Part shown: positions 34,783 through 43,216 of the stretch, one piece after another
Layout: each line of letters begins with the position of its first letter
Position numbering within the stretch: the stretch's first letter is position 1
Assembly (NCBI GenBank): GCA_963840565.1
Contig: CAWIZH010000002.1
Span: 248,001 to 312,000, forward strand
Origin: VRUE01 sp963840565
GTDB taxonomy: Bacteria; Actinomycetota; Thermoleophilia; Solirubrobacterales; 70-9
DNA: 64,000 bases
Direction: 5' to 3'
Made by a program: the position numbers and the translations under genes
The notes under the pieces: generated by a model
Told to the model about the DNA's origin: nothing
Database searches by the model: none
What the model saw: only the letters and a program-made list of their open reading frames with translations

Positions 34783-35052
34783 TCAGCCAAGAAGCTCGTC
34801 GAAGCGCAGGGCGGCCCGGGTCGGCAGCACGAGTGACTCGCTCTGGTGCAGCAGCCCGGACCCGGCCAGGTCGCGGACGGCGCGCTCGACCGCGTCTCGT
34901 TGGCCAAAGGAGTCGCGGTCGGGGTCGAGCTCGCGGACCAGCTCCTCGACCGTGATCGCCGTGGGGTGGAGGGCGAGGACGTGCTGCAGCACCGCGGACT
35001 CCTGTGCCCTGTCTTCTTCGACGGTCGTGCGGATGTCGTCCCTGTCCTCCAC
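34783..35052 (-). CDS. small winged-helix-like hypothetical protein
   Basis: An 89-residue soluble protein: LQHVLALHPTAITVEELVRELD, then AVERAVRDLAGSGLLHQSESLVLPTRAALRFDELL. The helix-turn-helix-plus-wing feel suggests a DNA-binding or modifier domain. It lies 8 bases upstream of the STAS gene and 23 bases downstream of the ArsR-like gene, all on the same strand, so the three may be co-transcribed. No family assigned. Confidence 0.6.
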   Translation of the reverse strand: MEDRDDIRTTVEEDRAQESAVLQHVLALHPTAITVEELVRELDPDRDSFGQRDAVERAVRDLAGSGLLHQSESLVLPTRAALRFDELLG

Positions 35053-35075
35053 CGGTTGCCTAGATAAGGGGACCG

Positions 35076-35411
35076 TCAGGCTTTCTCTTCCCCCGGGCCG
35101 CGGTTTTTATTCGGCCGGCCCTCGGTCGTCCTCAGGGCCGTCCGCGCCCATTGCGCCCTGACCGCCGCGCGGTAGAAGTGCTGAGTCGAGCCGCGGATCT
35201 GCTTCATCCGCACCAGCCTGATTGCGCCGCATTCGGCCAGCACCCTGACGTGGTAGCTGAGTGCGCTGAGCGGCTCGTCGAGCTCGGCGGCGAGCTGACG
35301 CGGACTCGTTTCAGCCCGCGCCCCGATCATCTTGCGCAGGATCCGGCGCCGCAGCGGGTGCCCCAGAGCAGTGAACAGATCGTTTGCCTTGTCGCCATCC
35401 CCCGTCGCCAT
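35076..35411 (-). CDS. ArsR-like winged-helix regulator
   Basis: From MATGDGDKAND the protein is 111 residues with an ArsR/HTH_20 domain: DLFTALGHPLRRRILRKMIG, SPRQLAAELDEPLSALSYHVRVLAECGAIRLVRM, and a wing RGSTQHFYRA. No metal-binding cysteine pair is seen, so it probably senses something other than metals. The frame is open 45 codons further upstream, but that leader is unlikely. Ends just before the divergent-looking AT-rich gap to GH15. Confidence 0.8.
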   Translation of the reverse strand: MATGDGDKANDLFTALGHPLRRRILRKMIGARAETSPRQLAAELDEPLSALSYHVRVLAECGAIRLVRMKQIRGSTQHFYRAAVRAQWARTALRTTEGRPNKNRGPGEEKA

Positions 35412-35493
35412 CCTGGCGGGCAATATAGAGCAAACGAAATCTATTGTCTGTAGATGTCTTGTCTTCAAGCACAAGAATTTGCAGACGGCTGGG

Positions 35494-37389
35494 TCAGGCG
35501 TCCTCGCGGACGCCACCCATTTCGGTGAAGACAGCGGTCGTGCCACCGTCCTCGCGCTGCTCGTCGGCGATCACGTGCGAGACGGCGTTGATCAGCGCCA
35601 GGTGGGTGAAGGCCTGGGGGAAGTTGCCGAGGTGGCGCCCGCTCGGCGCATCGAGCTCCTCGGCGTAGAGGTCGAGCCAGCCGGCCGCCTCCAGCAGCCG
35701 CTCGCAGAGGGCGCGCGCCTGGGCGCTGTCGCCAATCTCCGAGAGGGCGGAGACGAGCCAGAAGGAGCAGATCAGGAAGGTGCCCTCCTCGCCGCTGAGC
35801 CCGTCGTCGGTCTCGTCGACCTTGTAGCGCAGGACGAGGCCGTGCTCGGTCAGCTCGGCGGCGATCGCCTCGACCGTGGCCCGCACCCGCTCATCGTCGG
35901 CGGGGAGGAAGCGCAGCAGCGGGATCAACAGGGTGGAGGCGTCGAGGGCGTCGGTCTCGTAGTGCTGGCGAAAGACGCCGTCGCGGACGCCGCGCTCGAG
36001 GATCTCCGCCTTCATCCCGTCCGCCGTCTCTTCCCACTCCTCGGCGACGTCCTCGAAGCCGAGGCTCTTGGCGAGGCGGGCGCCGCGGTCGACCGCGACC
36101 CAGATCATCAGCTTCGAGGAGACGTAGTGCCGGGGATCGCCGCGCGACTCCCAAATCCCCTGGTCGGGGTTGGGCCAGGCCTTGATCGCCGCTTCCACCT
36201 GGTAGCGGATCAGCTGCCGGTCGGCCGGCGTGCCGCTCCCGCGCAGCGCCTTTTCGTGCAGGTAGATCGAGTCGAGCAGGGCGCCCCAGACGTCGTTTTG
36301 GCGCTGGTCGAAGGCGCCGTTGCCGACCCGCACCGGGCTGGCGCCGCCGTAGCCGCTGAGGTGGTCGAGCGTGCGCTCGGTGAGGTCGCGCTCGCCGCCG
36401 ATCCCGTACATGATCTGCAGGTCGGGGTCGTCCTTGCAGACGCTGATGATGAAGCGCATGAAGTCGCGCGCCTCCTGGTCGAAGCCGAGCGTGTGCAGGG
36501 CCCAGAGACTGAAGGTCGAGTCGCGGATCCAGCTGTAGCGGTAGTCCCAGTTGCGTTCGCCGCCTGGGGTCTCGGGCAGCGAGGTGGTCGGCGCGGCGAG
36601 GAGGGCGCCGCTCGGGGTGTAGGTCAGTCCCTTCAAGACCAGCGCCGAGCGCTGCAGGTGGATGCGCCAGGGGTGGTCGGGGAAGCTGCCGGCGCGCAGC
36701 CACTCGCGCCAGAACTCTTCGGTCGAGTCGAGCCGCTCCAGCGCCTCGGGGGCGCTGCGCGGCCCGCCGACGTCGCCCTCGCCCCAGGTGACCGCGCAGA
36801 AGCCGGTCTCGTCCTCGCGCAGCTTCATCCGGCCGCGGGCGACGCCACCGGAGATCGTCAGCTCCATGTCGCTGGTCAGGCGCAGCTCGGTGCCGTCGCC
36901 GCCAAGGGCGGTCGCTTCGCCCAGCTCGCCGCCGCTCCAGCTCGCTGCCTCGGCGCCGTAGTTGAAACGCGGCAGGCACTCCATCTCCATCTCGACCTCG
37001 CCGTCGACGCAGGTCATCAACCGCAGCAGCGAGTTGTCGGACTCGTGCGCGGTTGCGGGCCTACCGCCGTTGCCGTCTTCGGTCGCCCACTCGGGGATCG
37101 AAAGCAGGTCGTGGACGACGACCCAGCCGGTCTCGGTCACCCAGGTCGTCTCGATCACCAGCGTGCCGGGCTCGTAGCGGCGGCTGATCGGCACGATCAC
37201 GCCTTTCGGCGCCAGCTTGAAGTGGCCGGCGCCGCGGTCGAGCAGGGCGGCGAAGGCGCTGGGCGAGTCGAAGCGCGGCAGGCAGAGCCACTCGACGCTG
37301 CCGTCGTAGGAGACGAGGGCGCTGGTGTGACAGTCGGAGAGGAAGCCGTAACCGCCGATCGGCGGGAAGCGTGGGTCGGTGGCGTTCAC
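35494..37389 (-). CDS. glycoside hydrolase family 15 (glucoamylase/trehalase-like)
   Basis: The 631-residue protein matches the actinobacterial GH15 proteins annotated as glucoamylase or trehalase. It has the N-terminal beta domain (PPIGGYGFLSDCHTSALVSY, GSVEWLCLPRFDSPSAF), then the (alpha/alpha)6 barrel with GGERNWDYRYSWIRDSTF and QNDVWGALLDSIYL. It has no signal peptide, so it acts in the cytosol on trehalose or maltodextrins. Its start is 20 bases from the divergent CtaG-like gene, so they share a promoter region. Confidence 0.88.
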   Translation of the reverse strand: MNATDPRFPPIGGYGFLSDCHTSALVSYDGSVEWLCLPRFDSPSAFAALLDRGAGHFKLAPKGVIVPISRRYEPGTLVIETTWVTETGWVVVHDLLSIPEWATEDGNGGRPATAHESDNSLLRLMTCVDGEVEMEMECLPRFNYGAEAASWSGGELGEATALGGDGTELRLTSDMELTISGGVARGRMKLREDETGFCAVTWGEGDVGGPRSAPEALERLDSTEEFWREWLRAGSFPDHPWRIHLQRSALVLKGLTYTPSGALLAAPTTSLPETPGGERNWDYRYSWIRDSTFSLWALHTLGFDQEARDFMRFIISVCKDDPDLQIMYGIGGERDLTERTLDHLSGYGGASPVRVGNGAFDQRQNDVWGALLDSIYLHEKALRGSGTPADRQLIRYQVEAAIKAWPNPDQGIWESRGDPRHYVSSKLMIWVAVDRGARLAKSLGFEDVAEEWEETADGMKAEILERGVRDGVFRQHYETDALDASTLLIPLLRFLPADDERVRATVEAIAAELTEHGLVLRYKVDETDDGLSGEEGTFLICSFWLVSALSEIGDSAQARALCERLLEAAGWLDLYAEELDAPSGRHLGNFPQAFTHLALINAVSHVIADEQREDGGTTAVFTEMGGVREDA

Positions 37390-37409
37390 GGCCGTGCCAA
37401 GCTACCAGC

Positions 37410-38306
37410 GTGAGCTTGCTTTTCGCCCACGTCAGCGGTGCCTTTGCCCCGATCGAGGTCTTCCCGATCACGATCGGCGCGGTCGCCTACTGGGCGCGGG
37501 TGAGGAGCCTCGCCTGGGACGGGCGCTCGGTGCCGCTCTGGCGCCAACTCTGCTTCGGCAGCGGCCTGCTGCTGATCGCGATCGCCCTCTTCAGCCCGAT
37601 CGGCCACATCGCCGAGGAGCTGGTCATCGCCCACATGGTCGAGCACCTCTTGATCGGCGACATCGCCTCGCTGCTGATCGTCCTCGGCCTGACCAGGTCG
37701 CTGCTGCAGCCGATCCTCGCGATCCGCCTCTTCAACCGGCTCCAGGTCCTTACTCATCCCTTGGTTGCCTTCCCACTCTGGGCGCTCAACTTCTACCTCT
37801 GGCACGTGCCGGCGCTCTACGACGCCGCCTACGGCACGGCGCCGCTGCACGCGCTCGAGCACTCGACCTTCCTTTTCTTCGGCTGCCTGATGTGGATGCC
37901 GATCTTCGGTCCGCTGCCCAAGCCGCAGTGGTTCAGCGCCGGCTGGAAGGTCGCCTACGTGATCGCCGTCCGCTTCACCAGCGCGATCCTCGGCAACGTG
38001 CTGATGTGGTCGGGCACCGTGCTCTACCCGATCTACGGCAAGGGCGAGCACTACTGGGGGATCTCGGCGATGGGCGACCAGAGCACAGCCGGCGCGATCA
38101 TGATGGTCGAGGGCACCTTCCTCGCCCTTGGCGTGCTCGCCTGGATCTTCCTCGAGGTCGCCCGCGAAGGGAGCGAGAAGCAGCGCCTGCTCGACCTCGC
38201 TCACGAGAGCGGCTTCGCCCTCGACGAGGGCCGTGCCCAGCGCGCCGTGGCGGCTGGGCACGGGGCGCGACTGGAAGAACGGATCGTCGGCAATGATCGC
38301 GTTTAA
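37410..38306 (+). CDS. CtaG-type cytochrome c oxidase assembly membrane protein
   Basis: From GTG 37410 (VSLLFAHVSGAFAP) the ~298-residue protein has seven or so membrane helices with the caa3_CtaG family marks: FSPIGHIAEELVIAHMVEHLL, LWALNFYLWHVPALYDAA, and ALEHSTFLFFGCLMWMPIFGP. Conserved histidines in these helices may bind copper for oxidase maturation. No oxidase subunits are nearby. Divergent from GH15. A tiny gene overlaps its end. Confidence 0.85.
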   Translation: MSLLFAHVSGAFAPIEVFPITIGAVAYWARVRSLAWDGRSVPLWRQLCFGSGLLLIAIALFSPIGHIAEELVIAHMVEHLLIGDIASLLIVLGLTRSLLQPILAIRLFNRLQVLTHPLVAFPLWALNFYLWHVPALYDAAYGTAPLHALEHSTFLFFGCLMWMPIFGPLPKPQWFSAGWKVAYVIAVRFTSAILGNVLMWSGTVLYPIYGKGEHYWGISAMGDQSTAGAIMMVEGTFLALGVLAWIFLEVAREGSEKQRLLDLAHESGFALDEGRAQRAVAAGHGARLEERIVGNDRV

Positions 38307-38403
38307 GGCCTGGCTGGTCACCGGTCCGCTCGGCCGCGGCGCCGCCTTCGCGATCGACTTCGCGGTCGCCGTCCGCACCGGCCTCGCCCAGCGCCACCGC
38401 TAG
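38293..38403 (+). CDS. tiny membrane-associated protein, unknown
   Basis: A 36-codon frame starting at ATG 38293 inside the end of the CtaG-like gene: MIAFKAWLVTGPLGRGAAFA onward to VRTGLAQRHR. It has one weakly hydrophobic stretch. Overlap and good composition suggest translational coupling with CtaG, but such short frames are easily fortuitous in GC-rich DNA. Confidence 0.35.
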   Translation: MIAFKAWLVTGPLGRGAAFAIDFAVAVRTGLAQRHR

Positions 38404-38439
38404 CAACGGCCGAGGCGATTCCTCTAGGGTCCCGTTGCC

Positions 38440-39828
38440 TTGAAGACCGACGTCACAGAGCTGCCCGACTCGCGCGTGCGAGTTGAGGTGGAGGTTCCCG
38501 CCGAGCTGGTCGATCGCGGCGTGCAGCGCGCCGCCCGCAGCCTCGCCCGCGAGATGCGGATGCCGGGCTTCCGCAAGGGCAAGGCGCCGCCCTCGCTGGT
38601 GATCCAGCGACTCGGCTTCGGCGCCGTGATCCAGGAGGCGGTCCGCGACTCGCTGCCTGAGTGGTACGAGCAGGGCCTGCTGCGCTCCGGCGTCAGCCCG
38701 ATCGGCGATCCCGAGATCGAGATCGTCACTTCGCCCGAGGCCGAGGGCGAGCCGCTCGAGTTCAAATTTGAGATCGGCGTTCGCCCCAAGGCCAAACTCG
38801 GTGAGTACAAAGGGATCGAGGTCGGCAAGGCCGAGGCCGAGCCGACCGATGAGATCGTCGACCGCGAGGTCGAGCGGATTCGCGAGGGCTTCACCAAACT
38901 CGAGCCGGTCGAGCGCGAGGCCGCCGAGGGCGACGTGCTGCTGATCGACTACGAGGGCCTGCTTGACGGCAAAGCCTTCGACGGCGGCAAGGAAACCGAC
39001 GGCATGCTGGAGCTGGGCAGTGGCCGCTTCATCCCGGGCTTTGAGGAGCAGCTGGCCGGGGTCAGCGGCGGCGAGCAACGCGAGGTCAAGGTGACCTTTC
39101 CCGAGGACTACCAGGCCGAGCACCTGGCCGGCAAAGAGGCGGTCTTCAACGTCGACGTCAAGGAGGTGCGGGAGAAGGTCCTGCCCGAGCTCGACGACGA
39201 CTTCGCCTCCGAGGCCTCCGAGTTCGACACGCTCGAGGAGCTGCGCGCCGACATCGGCAAACGCGTCAGCGAAGCGGTCGACGAGCGCGCCGAGCAGGAC
39301 TTCAGGGTCGCCGCCGTCGATGCCGCGGCCGAGACCGCCACGGTCGAGATTCCCGACGAGCTTGTTGCGGCGCGCGCGGCCGAGCGCTGGGAGAGGGTCG
39401 AACGCCAGCTCGCCGGCCGCGGCATGAGCCCCGATTCATTCCTGCAGATGCAGGGCAAAAGTCGCGAGGAGGTGCTCGAGGAGTCGAAGCCCGACGCCGA
39501 GCGCGAGCTCAAGCGCGAGGCGGTGCTGGCGGCGATCGCCGAGGCCGAGGCGATCGAGGTCTCCGAGGAGGAAATGGTCGAGGCGCTTGCCCACACCGCC
39601 GAGCACGAGCGCACGACGCCGGAGAAGCTGCTGGAGCGCCTGCGCGAGAACGGCCGCGACGCGATGGTCCGCGAGGACATCCAGGTCCGCAAGGCAATCG
39701 ACTTGGTCGCCGAGTCGGCGGTGCCGATTCCGCTCGAGCAGGCCGAGGCGCGGGAGAAGATCTGGACGCCGGAGAAAGAGAAAGAGGAGGAGAAGGGCGA
39801 GCTGTGGACGCCGGACTCCGACTCCTGA
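38440..39828 (+). CDS. tig: trigger factor
   Basis: Ribosome-bound chaperone with peptidyl-prolyl isomerase activity. The 462-residue protein starts at TTG 38440 and has the ribosome-docking signature MPGFRKGKAP (residues ~41-50), the FKBP-like PPIase domain (GDVLLIDYEGLLDGKAFDGG, LGSGRFIPGFEEQLAG), then the helical C-terminal arms. The tail is extra charged (EKEKEEEKGELWTPDSDS), a bacterial lineage extension. It is followed by clpP in the classic tig-clpP-clpX order, here with other genes between clpP and clpX. Confidence 0.95.
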   Translation: MKTDVTELPDSRVRVEVEVPAELVDRGVQRAARSLAREMRMPGFRKGKAPPSLVIQRLGFGAVIQEAVRDSLPEWYEQGLLRSGVSPIGDPEIEIVTSPEAEGEPLEFKFEIGVRPKAKLGEYKGIEVGKAEAEPTDEIVDREVERIREGFTKLEPVEREAAEGDVLLIDYEGLLDGKAFDGGKETDGMLELGSGRFIPGFEEQLAGVSGGEQREVKVTFPEDYQAEHLAGKEAVFNVDVKEVREKVLPELDDDFASEASEFDTLEELRADIGKRVSEAVDERAEQDFRVAAVDAAAETATVEIPDELVAARAAERWERVERQLAGRGMSPDSFLQMQGKSREEVLEESKPDAERELKREAVLAAIAEAEAIEVSEEEMVEALAHTAEHERTTPEKLLERLRENGRDAMVREDIQVRKAIDLVAESAVPIPLEQAEAREKIWTPEKEKEEEKGELWTPDSDS

Positions 39829-39897
39829 TGGCACCGTCCTTGCAGGATCGACAGCCTGGCCGCGGGTCCGGCACTGCCCTTCTATAGAGTTGCCGAC

Positions 39898-40482
39898 ATG
39901 AGCCCACTTGTCCCAATGGTTGTCGAGCAGACCTCGCGCGGCGAGCGCGCCTTTGACATCTACTCGCGCCTGCTTGGCGAGCGGATCGTCTTCCTTGGCA
40001 CGCCGGTTACCGAGGACATCGCCAACCTGATCGTGGCCCAGCTCCTGCACCTGGAGTCCGAGGACCCCGACAAGGACATCAGCCTCTACGTCAACTCGCC
40101 CGGCGGCTCTGTCTACGCCGGCCTGGCGATCTACGACACGATGCAGTTCATCAAGCCCGACGTGCAGACGATCTGCGTCGGCATCGCGATGAGCATGGGC
40201 GCGCTACTGCTGGCCGGCGGTGCCGCGGGCAAGCGGATGTCGCTGCCCAACTCGAAGATCCTCATCCACCAGGTCTCCTCCGGCTTCGAAGGCCAGGCCA
40301 CCGACATCGAGATCCACGCCAAGGAGATCATCGATGTCCGCCGCCGCCTCGACGAGATTCTCGCCAAACACACCGGCCAGCCGTTCGAGAAGGTCACCAA
40401 AGACACCGAGCGCGACTACTTCATGAGTGCCGAGGAAGCGAAGGAGTACAACCTCGTGGACCGGGTCATCGAACACCACTGA
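39898..40482 (+). CDS. clpP: ATP-dependent Clp protease proteolytic subunit
   Basis: Serine peptidase subunit that forms a two-ring chamber fed by ClpX or ClpC. The 194-residue protein shows the catalytic triad context: Ser in GIAMSMGALLLAGG, His in ILIHQVSSG, and Asp in the region RRRLDEILAKHTGQ. Start ATG 39898 with MSPLVPMVVEQTSRGERAFD is typical. Complete and well conserved. A palindromic element starts 13 bases after its stop. Confidence 0.96.
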   Translation: MSPLVPMVVEQTSRGERAFDIYSRLLGERIVFLGTPVTEDIANLIVAQLLHLESEDPDKDISLYVNSPGGSVYAGLAIYDTMQFIKPDVQTICVGIAMSMGALLLAGGAAGKRMSLPNSKILIHQVSSGFEGQATDIEIHAKEIIDVRRRLDEILAKHTGQPFEKVTKDTERDYFMSAEEAKEYNLVDRVIEHH

Positions 40483-40494
40483 GGGTGGTAGCGG

Positions 40495-40608
40495 GCGGCG
40501 ATCCCGGCAGGGGTTCCGCTTAACTTTTTGGATGGAGAGGGATCTGCTGACGCCGCAGGGTGGGCGCCCAAAAAGTACAAGACGCTCCACCCCTGCCGGG
40601 ATCGCCGC
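40495..40608. repeat. nested inverted repeat overlapping the M23 gene start
   Basis: Outer arms GCGGCGATCCCGGCAGGGGT (40495-40514) and its exact complement (40589-40608) are 20 bp. Nested inside are ACTTTTTGG (40523-40531) and CCAAAAAGT (40568-40576). The M23 peptidase ATG (40532) and the Shine-Dalgarno-like GGAGAGGG lie in the central loop, and the right outer arm is inside its coding sequence. The T5/A5 inner stem and AAAAAG-GACGC order recall the pair of elements at 60.6 and 63.4 kb. Confidence 0.75.
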
Positions 40609-41104
40609 TCTGCTCGTCGCGCTGGTGTTCGCGACGCCGGTTGTTTCGGCGAGAAGCTTGCCCAGGGATGGGGGCACGGCGTACTTCGGGCACGTTTTTC
40701 CGGTCCAGGGTCCGCACGGCACGCGTGGTGCGATCGGCGAATTCGGCGCCCCGCGCAGCGGCGGTCGCACTCACGAGGGCTTTGACATCGTCGCCGCCTG
40801 CGGCACGCCGCTGGTCGCCGTCCGCAGCGGCCGGGTTCTGCGCACGGGTTATGACCCGGTCTTGTACGGCAATTATCTGCTGATCCACGGCGAAGGTGAG
40901 GACCGCAGCTACTTCTACGCCCACCTGCCCCGCCCACCCCTGGTCCTCAAGGGCGAGAAGGTCTGGACGGGAGAGCGGGTCGGCGCCGTGGGGGAGACCG
41001 GCAACGCGATCACAATCGGCTGCCACCTCCACTTCGAGATCCACGTCCACGGCAGGCCGATCGATCCCGAGCCGGACCTGCAGCGCTGGGACGCCTACAG
41101 CTGA
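40532..41104 (+). CDS. secreted M23 (LytM-like) peptidase
   Basis: The 190-residue protein has an N-terminal signal-like stretch (IAALLVALVFATPVVSA, residues ~24-40) and then the LytM/M23 metallopeptidase domain: GGRTHEGFDIVAACGTP (Zn His and Asp), a central YFYAHLPRP and HLHFEIHVHG (Zn His-x-His). It would cleave peptidoglycan cross-bridges outside the membrane or, if inactive, serve as an activator. Start ATG 40532 is inside a palindromic loop, so translation may be structure-controlled. Confidence 0.82.
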   Translation: MERDLLTPQGGRPKSTRRSTPAGIAALLVALVFATPVVSARSLPRDGGTAYFGHVFPVQGPHGTRGAIGEFGAPRSGGRTHEGFDIVAACGTPLVAVRSGRVLRTGYDPVLYGNYLLIHGEGEDRSYFYAHLPRPPLVLKGEKVWTGERVGAVGETGNAITIGCHLHFEIHVHGRPIDPEPDLQRWDAYS

Positions 41105-41156
41105 GGACCATAGCGCTGCTGCTTTCAGGCGAGAGCAGTTGTGTCAGGATCGCCGC

Positions 41157-41576
41157 ATGGCAGATGAATCGGTCGCGGACCGACTCCGCGGATTCGGCGT
41201 GAAGGGCATCCTCGTGCAGATGGCCGAACGTGGGCAGATTCTTGAGCTGAAGTGCGAGATGCCGCAGTGCTATCACCCCAACGGACGCGACAAGTTCGAA
41301 TCGCTCGCGACGGAGCGCAGGTTGTGGGCGCCCTCGCGCGACCACTACCCGATCCTCAGTTCGGCCGGTGGAAAGCTGCGTGCCGACAATGTTCGGTTGT
41401 CCCATATCGAGTGCAATCAGCGTGACCACACGCGGCGGAAGCAGATCGGGGCACTGCTTCTTGCAGGCGAATCACTGGAAGACATCGCCGACACGCTGAA
41501 CCGCAAGAAGACCCCGGCGTTTCACGGAACGAAACGATGGACGGCGGCCATGGTGCGCGAGGCCTACGTGTCCTAG
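41157..41576 (+). CDS. HNH-like nuclease domain protein with recombinase-like tail
   Basis: The 139-residue protein has an HNH-type arrangement: CEMPQCYHPNGRDKFE, then APSRDHYPILSSAGG and LRADNVRLSHIECNQRDH, with the His-Tyr/Asn-His-Cys-Asn spacing of HNH endonucleases. Its C-terminal ~40 residues (ESLEDIADTLNRKKTPAFHG, then WTAAMVREAY) resemble the recombinase helix-turn-helix of serine recombinases. It may be a homing- or defence-type nuclease. It stands alone, and the surrounding DNA is accessory-like. Confidence 0.55.
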   Translation: MADESVADRLRGFGVKGILVQMAERGQILELKCEMPQCYHPNGRDKFESLATERRLWAPSRDHYPILSSAGGKLRADNVRLSHIECNQRDHTRRKQIGALLLAGESLEDIADTLNRKKTPAFHGTKRWTAAMVREAYVS

Positions 41577-41727
41577 TCCGGGTTCCGCTTCGCGCGAGAA
41601 GCGGGTCCTTCGAAGTGCCCGCCCTCCCGGGGAGTACCGCGCCATTTCGATCAACCTGAGGCTGAAGCGCCCCTAGTCGTGAAATACCTGGGGGCTAGCG
41701 AATGCCATGCAGCGACACGGCAACCCG

Positions 41728-42204
41728 CTAAGCAGTGTCGATTGCCACCGCTATGGCGCCGACGAGCCCACACGCGAAGAAGATGCCGGACGTGGCGACG
41801 ACGAGGAAGTCCGCCCTGGTTAGCCGCTGTTGCGTCGGCCGAACCGCGACCGTGGCTTCCGCGAGCAACAGCGCCCCAAGTGGCACCGAAATCAATGCAA
41901 CCCCGAGGTCGCCGAAAATGCTCAGCCCTCCGAAGATGATGATGCCGATGAGGAGATACTCGATGAGCGCGAAGACCCCAACGAGCAAGACGCTATCCCG
42001 GCGTCGCCATTGATCGAGCCTGCGCCACCGCGGATGCCGCGATTGACCGAGGAGGGCCGCTACCCAATTAGTTGGTTCCGTGCCAGGCACGTGGCTGTAT
42101 CGGCCTGAGGGTGATCCGGCTTTATGGCGCGTCGGGTCAACACCCAGCTCTAACGGGCTTTCGCCTTCACACGGAAGACTGCTCCTTCGCGCGAAGGCCG
42201 GCAT
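41728..42204 (-). CDS. small membrane protein, unknown
   Basis: The C-terminal ~95 residues contain three membrane helices: VLLVGVFALIEYLLIGIIIF, ALISVPLGALLLAEATVAV and FLVVATSGIFFACGLVGAIA, with a basic segment RHPRWRRLDQWRRRD in front. The start is uncertain: ATG 42204 gives 158 residues, but the first ~60 look non-coding and a later start is likely. No family recognised. Confidence 0.5.
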   Translation of the reverse strand: MPAFARRSSLPCEGESPLELGVDPTRHKAGSPSGRYSHVPGTEPTNWVAALLGQSRHPRWRRLDQWRRRDSVLLVGVFALIEYLLIGIIIFGGLSIFGDLGVALISVPLGALLLAEATVAVRPTQQRLTRADFLVVATSGIFFACGLVGAIAVAIDTA

Positions 42205-42241
42205 CCCTCCGCGATGGCAATAGACCCTCGCTTTGCCTCTG

Positions 42242-43081
42242 CTAGGTCGGCTCTCTTGACGTGGCGTTGACCTTATCCGCGTCGGAGGCGAGGGAGTCGG
42301 TGGGTTCAACCCTCCACGCCTCGAGCTTGGGCGAATCGACAATCGTCTGGATGAGCTCTGCGCTGCCTCCGACCAGTGTCGAGTCGAAGTCGACCTCGCT
42401 GGCGACAAGCCAGGAATGGTCGGCTGGCCAGATCAGGTTCGGTGCGTCGCGACTTTCGCACGGCTCGTCCGAGCCGGACGTGTGCTCAGGCGATTCCTCG
42501 GCCTTGGAAGGGGCTTGAGCGACGAGAGTGAAGGTTGTTCTCGAGGGTCCTGGGTTGGCTGTGCCGTCATTTGCCAGCTGATCGACGGCTGAGAGGTGGC
42601 CTGCGAGGACGACGTAGTGACGCCCCCAAGGGAGCCGCAACAGCCGATGCCTTTTCACCTCCTTCTTCGTAAAGGATTCCTCCCAGGGTTCGATCGTGCA
42701 AAGGCCGTACAAGACTTGCTCGGGATCAGCGGTGTGGGCGGCGAGAATCTCACAAAGAGCGTCCAAGTCGTCTAGGTCCATCGTCCCAGTCGAAGGCTCC
42801 TGCCCCGGCCATTTCGAATCGCGGTAGTTTTCAGGCTCGGGAAGCCCCACGATTGAGTGCCACTGCATCTCGCGATGAGCTGTGGTGCCGCAGGCAGTTG
42901 CTACGTCAGCCCACTTGACCGAATTCCACTCTGAGTCGGAGGCCGGGTGGAAGACCCGGGCGTAGGCCGCGAAGCCTTCCGGCACCTGAAGGGTGACCGC
43001 GCCGAACTCGCCCCCTAGCCTGGGCTTGATCCAGGCTCCGGCGGCACACCCGTTGACCATCGTGAGATCGTCGCCTCGCAT
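42242..43081 (-). CDS. hypothetical protein, cytosolic
   Basis: A 279-residue soluble protein: GCAAGAWIKPRLGGEFGAVTLQ near the N-terminus, YGLCTIEPWEESFTKKEVKR and RLLRLPWGRHYVVLAGHLSA in the middle, and NLIWPADHSWLVASEVDFDS then TLVGGSAELIQTIV near the end. The pattern (WPADHSWLVASEVDFDSTLVG) recurs in actinobacterial proteins of unknown function, as I recall. No catalytic motif is obvious. Single-gene unit. Confidence 0.65.
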   Translation of the reverse strand: MRGDDLTMVNGCAAGAWIKPRLGGEFGAVTLQVPEGFAAYARVFHPASDSEWNSVKWADVATACGTTAHREMQWHSIVGLPEPENYRDSKWPGQEPSTGTMDLDDLDALCEILAAHTADPEQVLYGLCTIEPWEESFTKKEVKRHRLLRLPWGRHYVVLAGHLSAVDQLANDGTANPGPSRTTFTLVAQAPSKAEESPEHTSGSDEPCESRDAPNLIWPADHSWLVASEVDFDSTLVGGSAELIQTIVDSPKLEAWRVEPTDSLASDADKVNATSREPT

Positions 43082-43216
43082 GCTCGAACTGTTGCAGGGA
43101 AGAACGCTCTTGGGTAAAAACGGCGAGGTGGCCCGGCCTCTGTTTGCTGCAGTCCGGGTTACGTTCGCTTCGCGGGAAGTGTCTGTCCTCCGCTAGAGAC
43201 CTGCGACCATCGTCCC

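Noticed and set aside
35332..37413. A 693-codon plus-strand open frame opposite the GH15 gene
   Set aside because: It mirrors the GH15 coding sequence; the Val/Glu/Ala/Gly-rich product has no domain while GH15 matches its family throughout.
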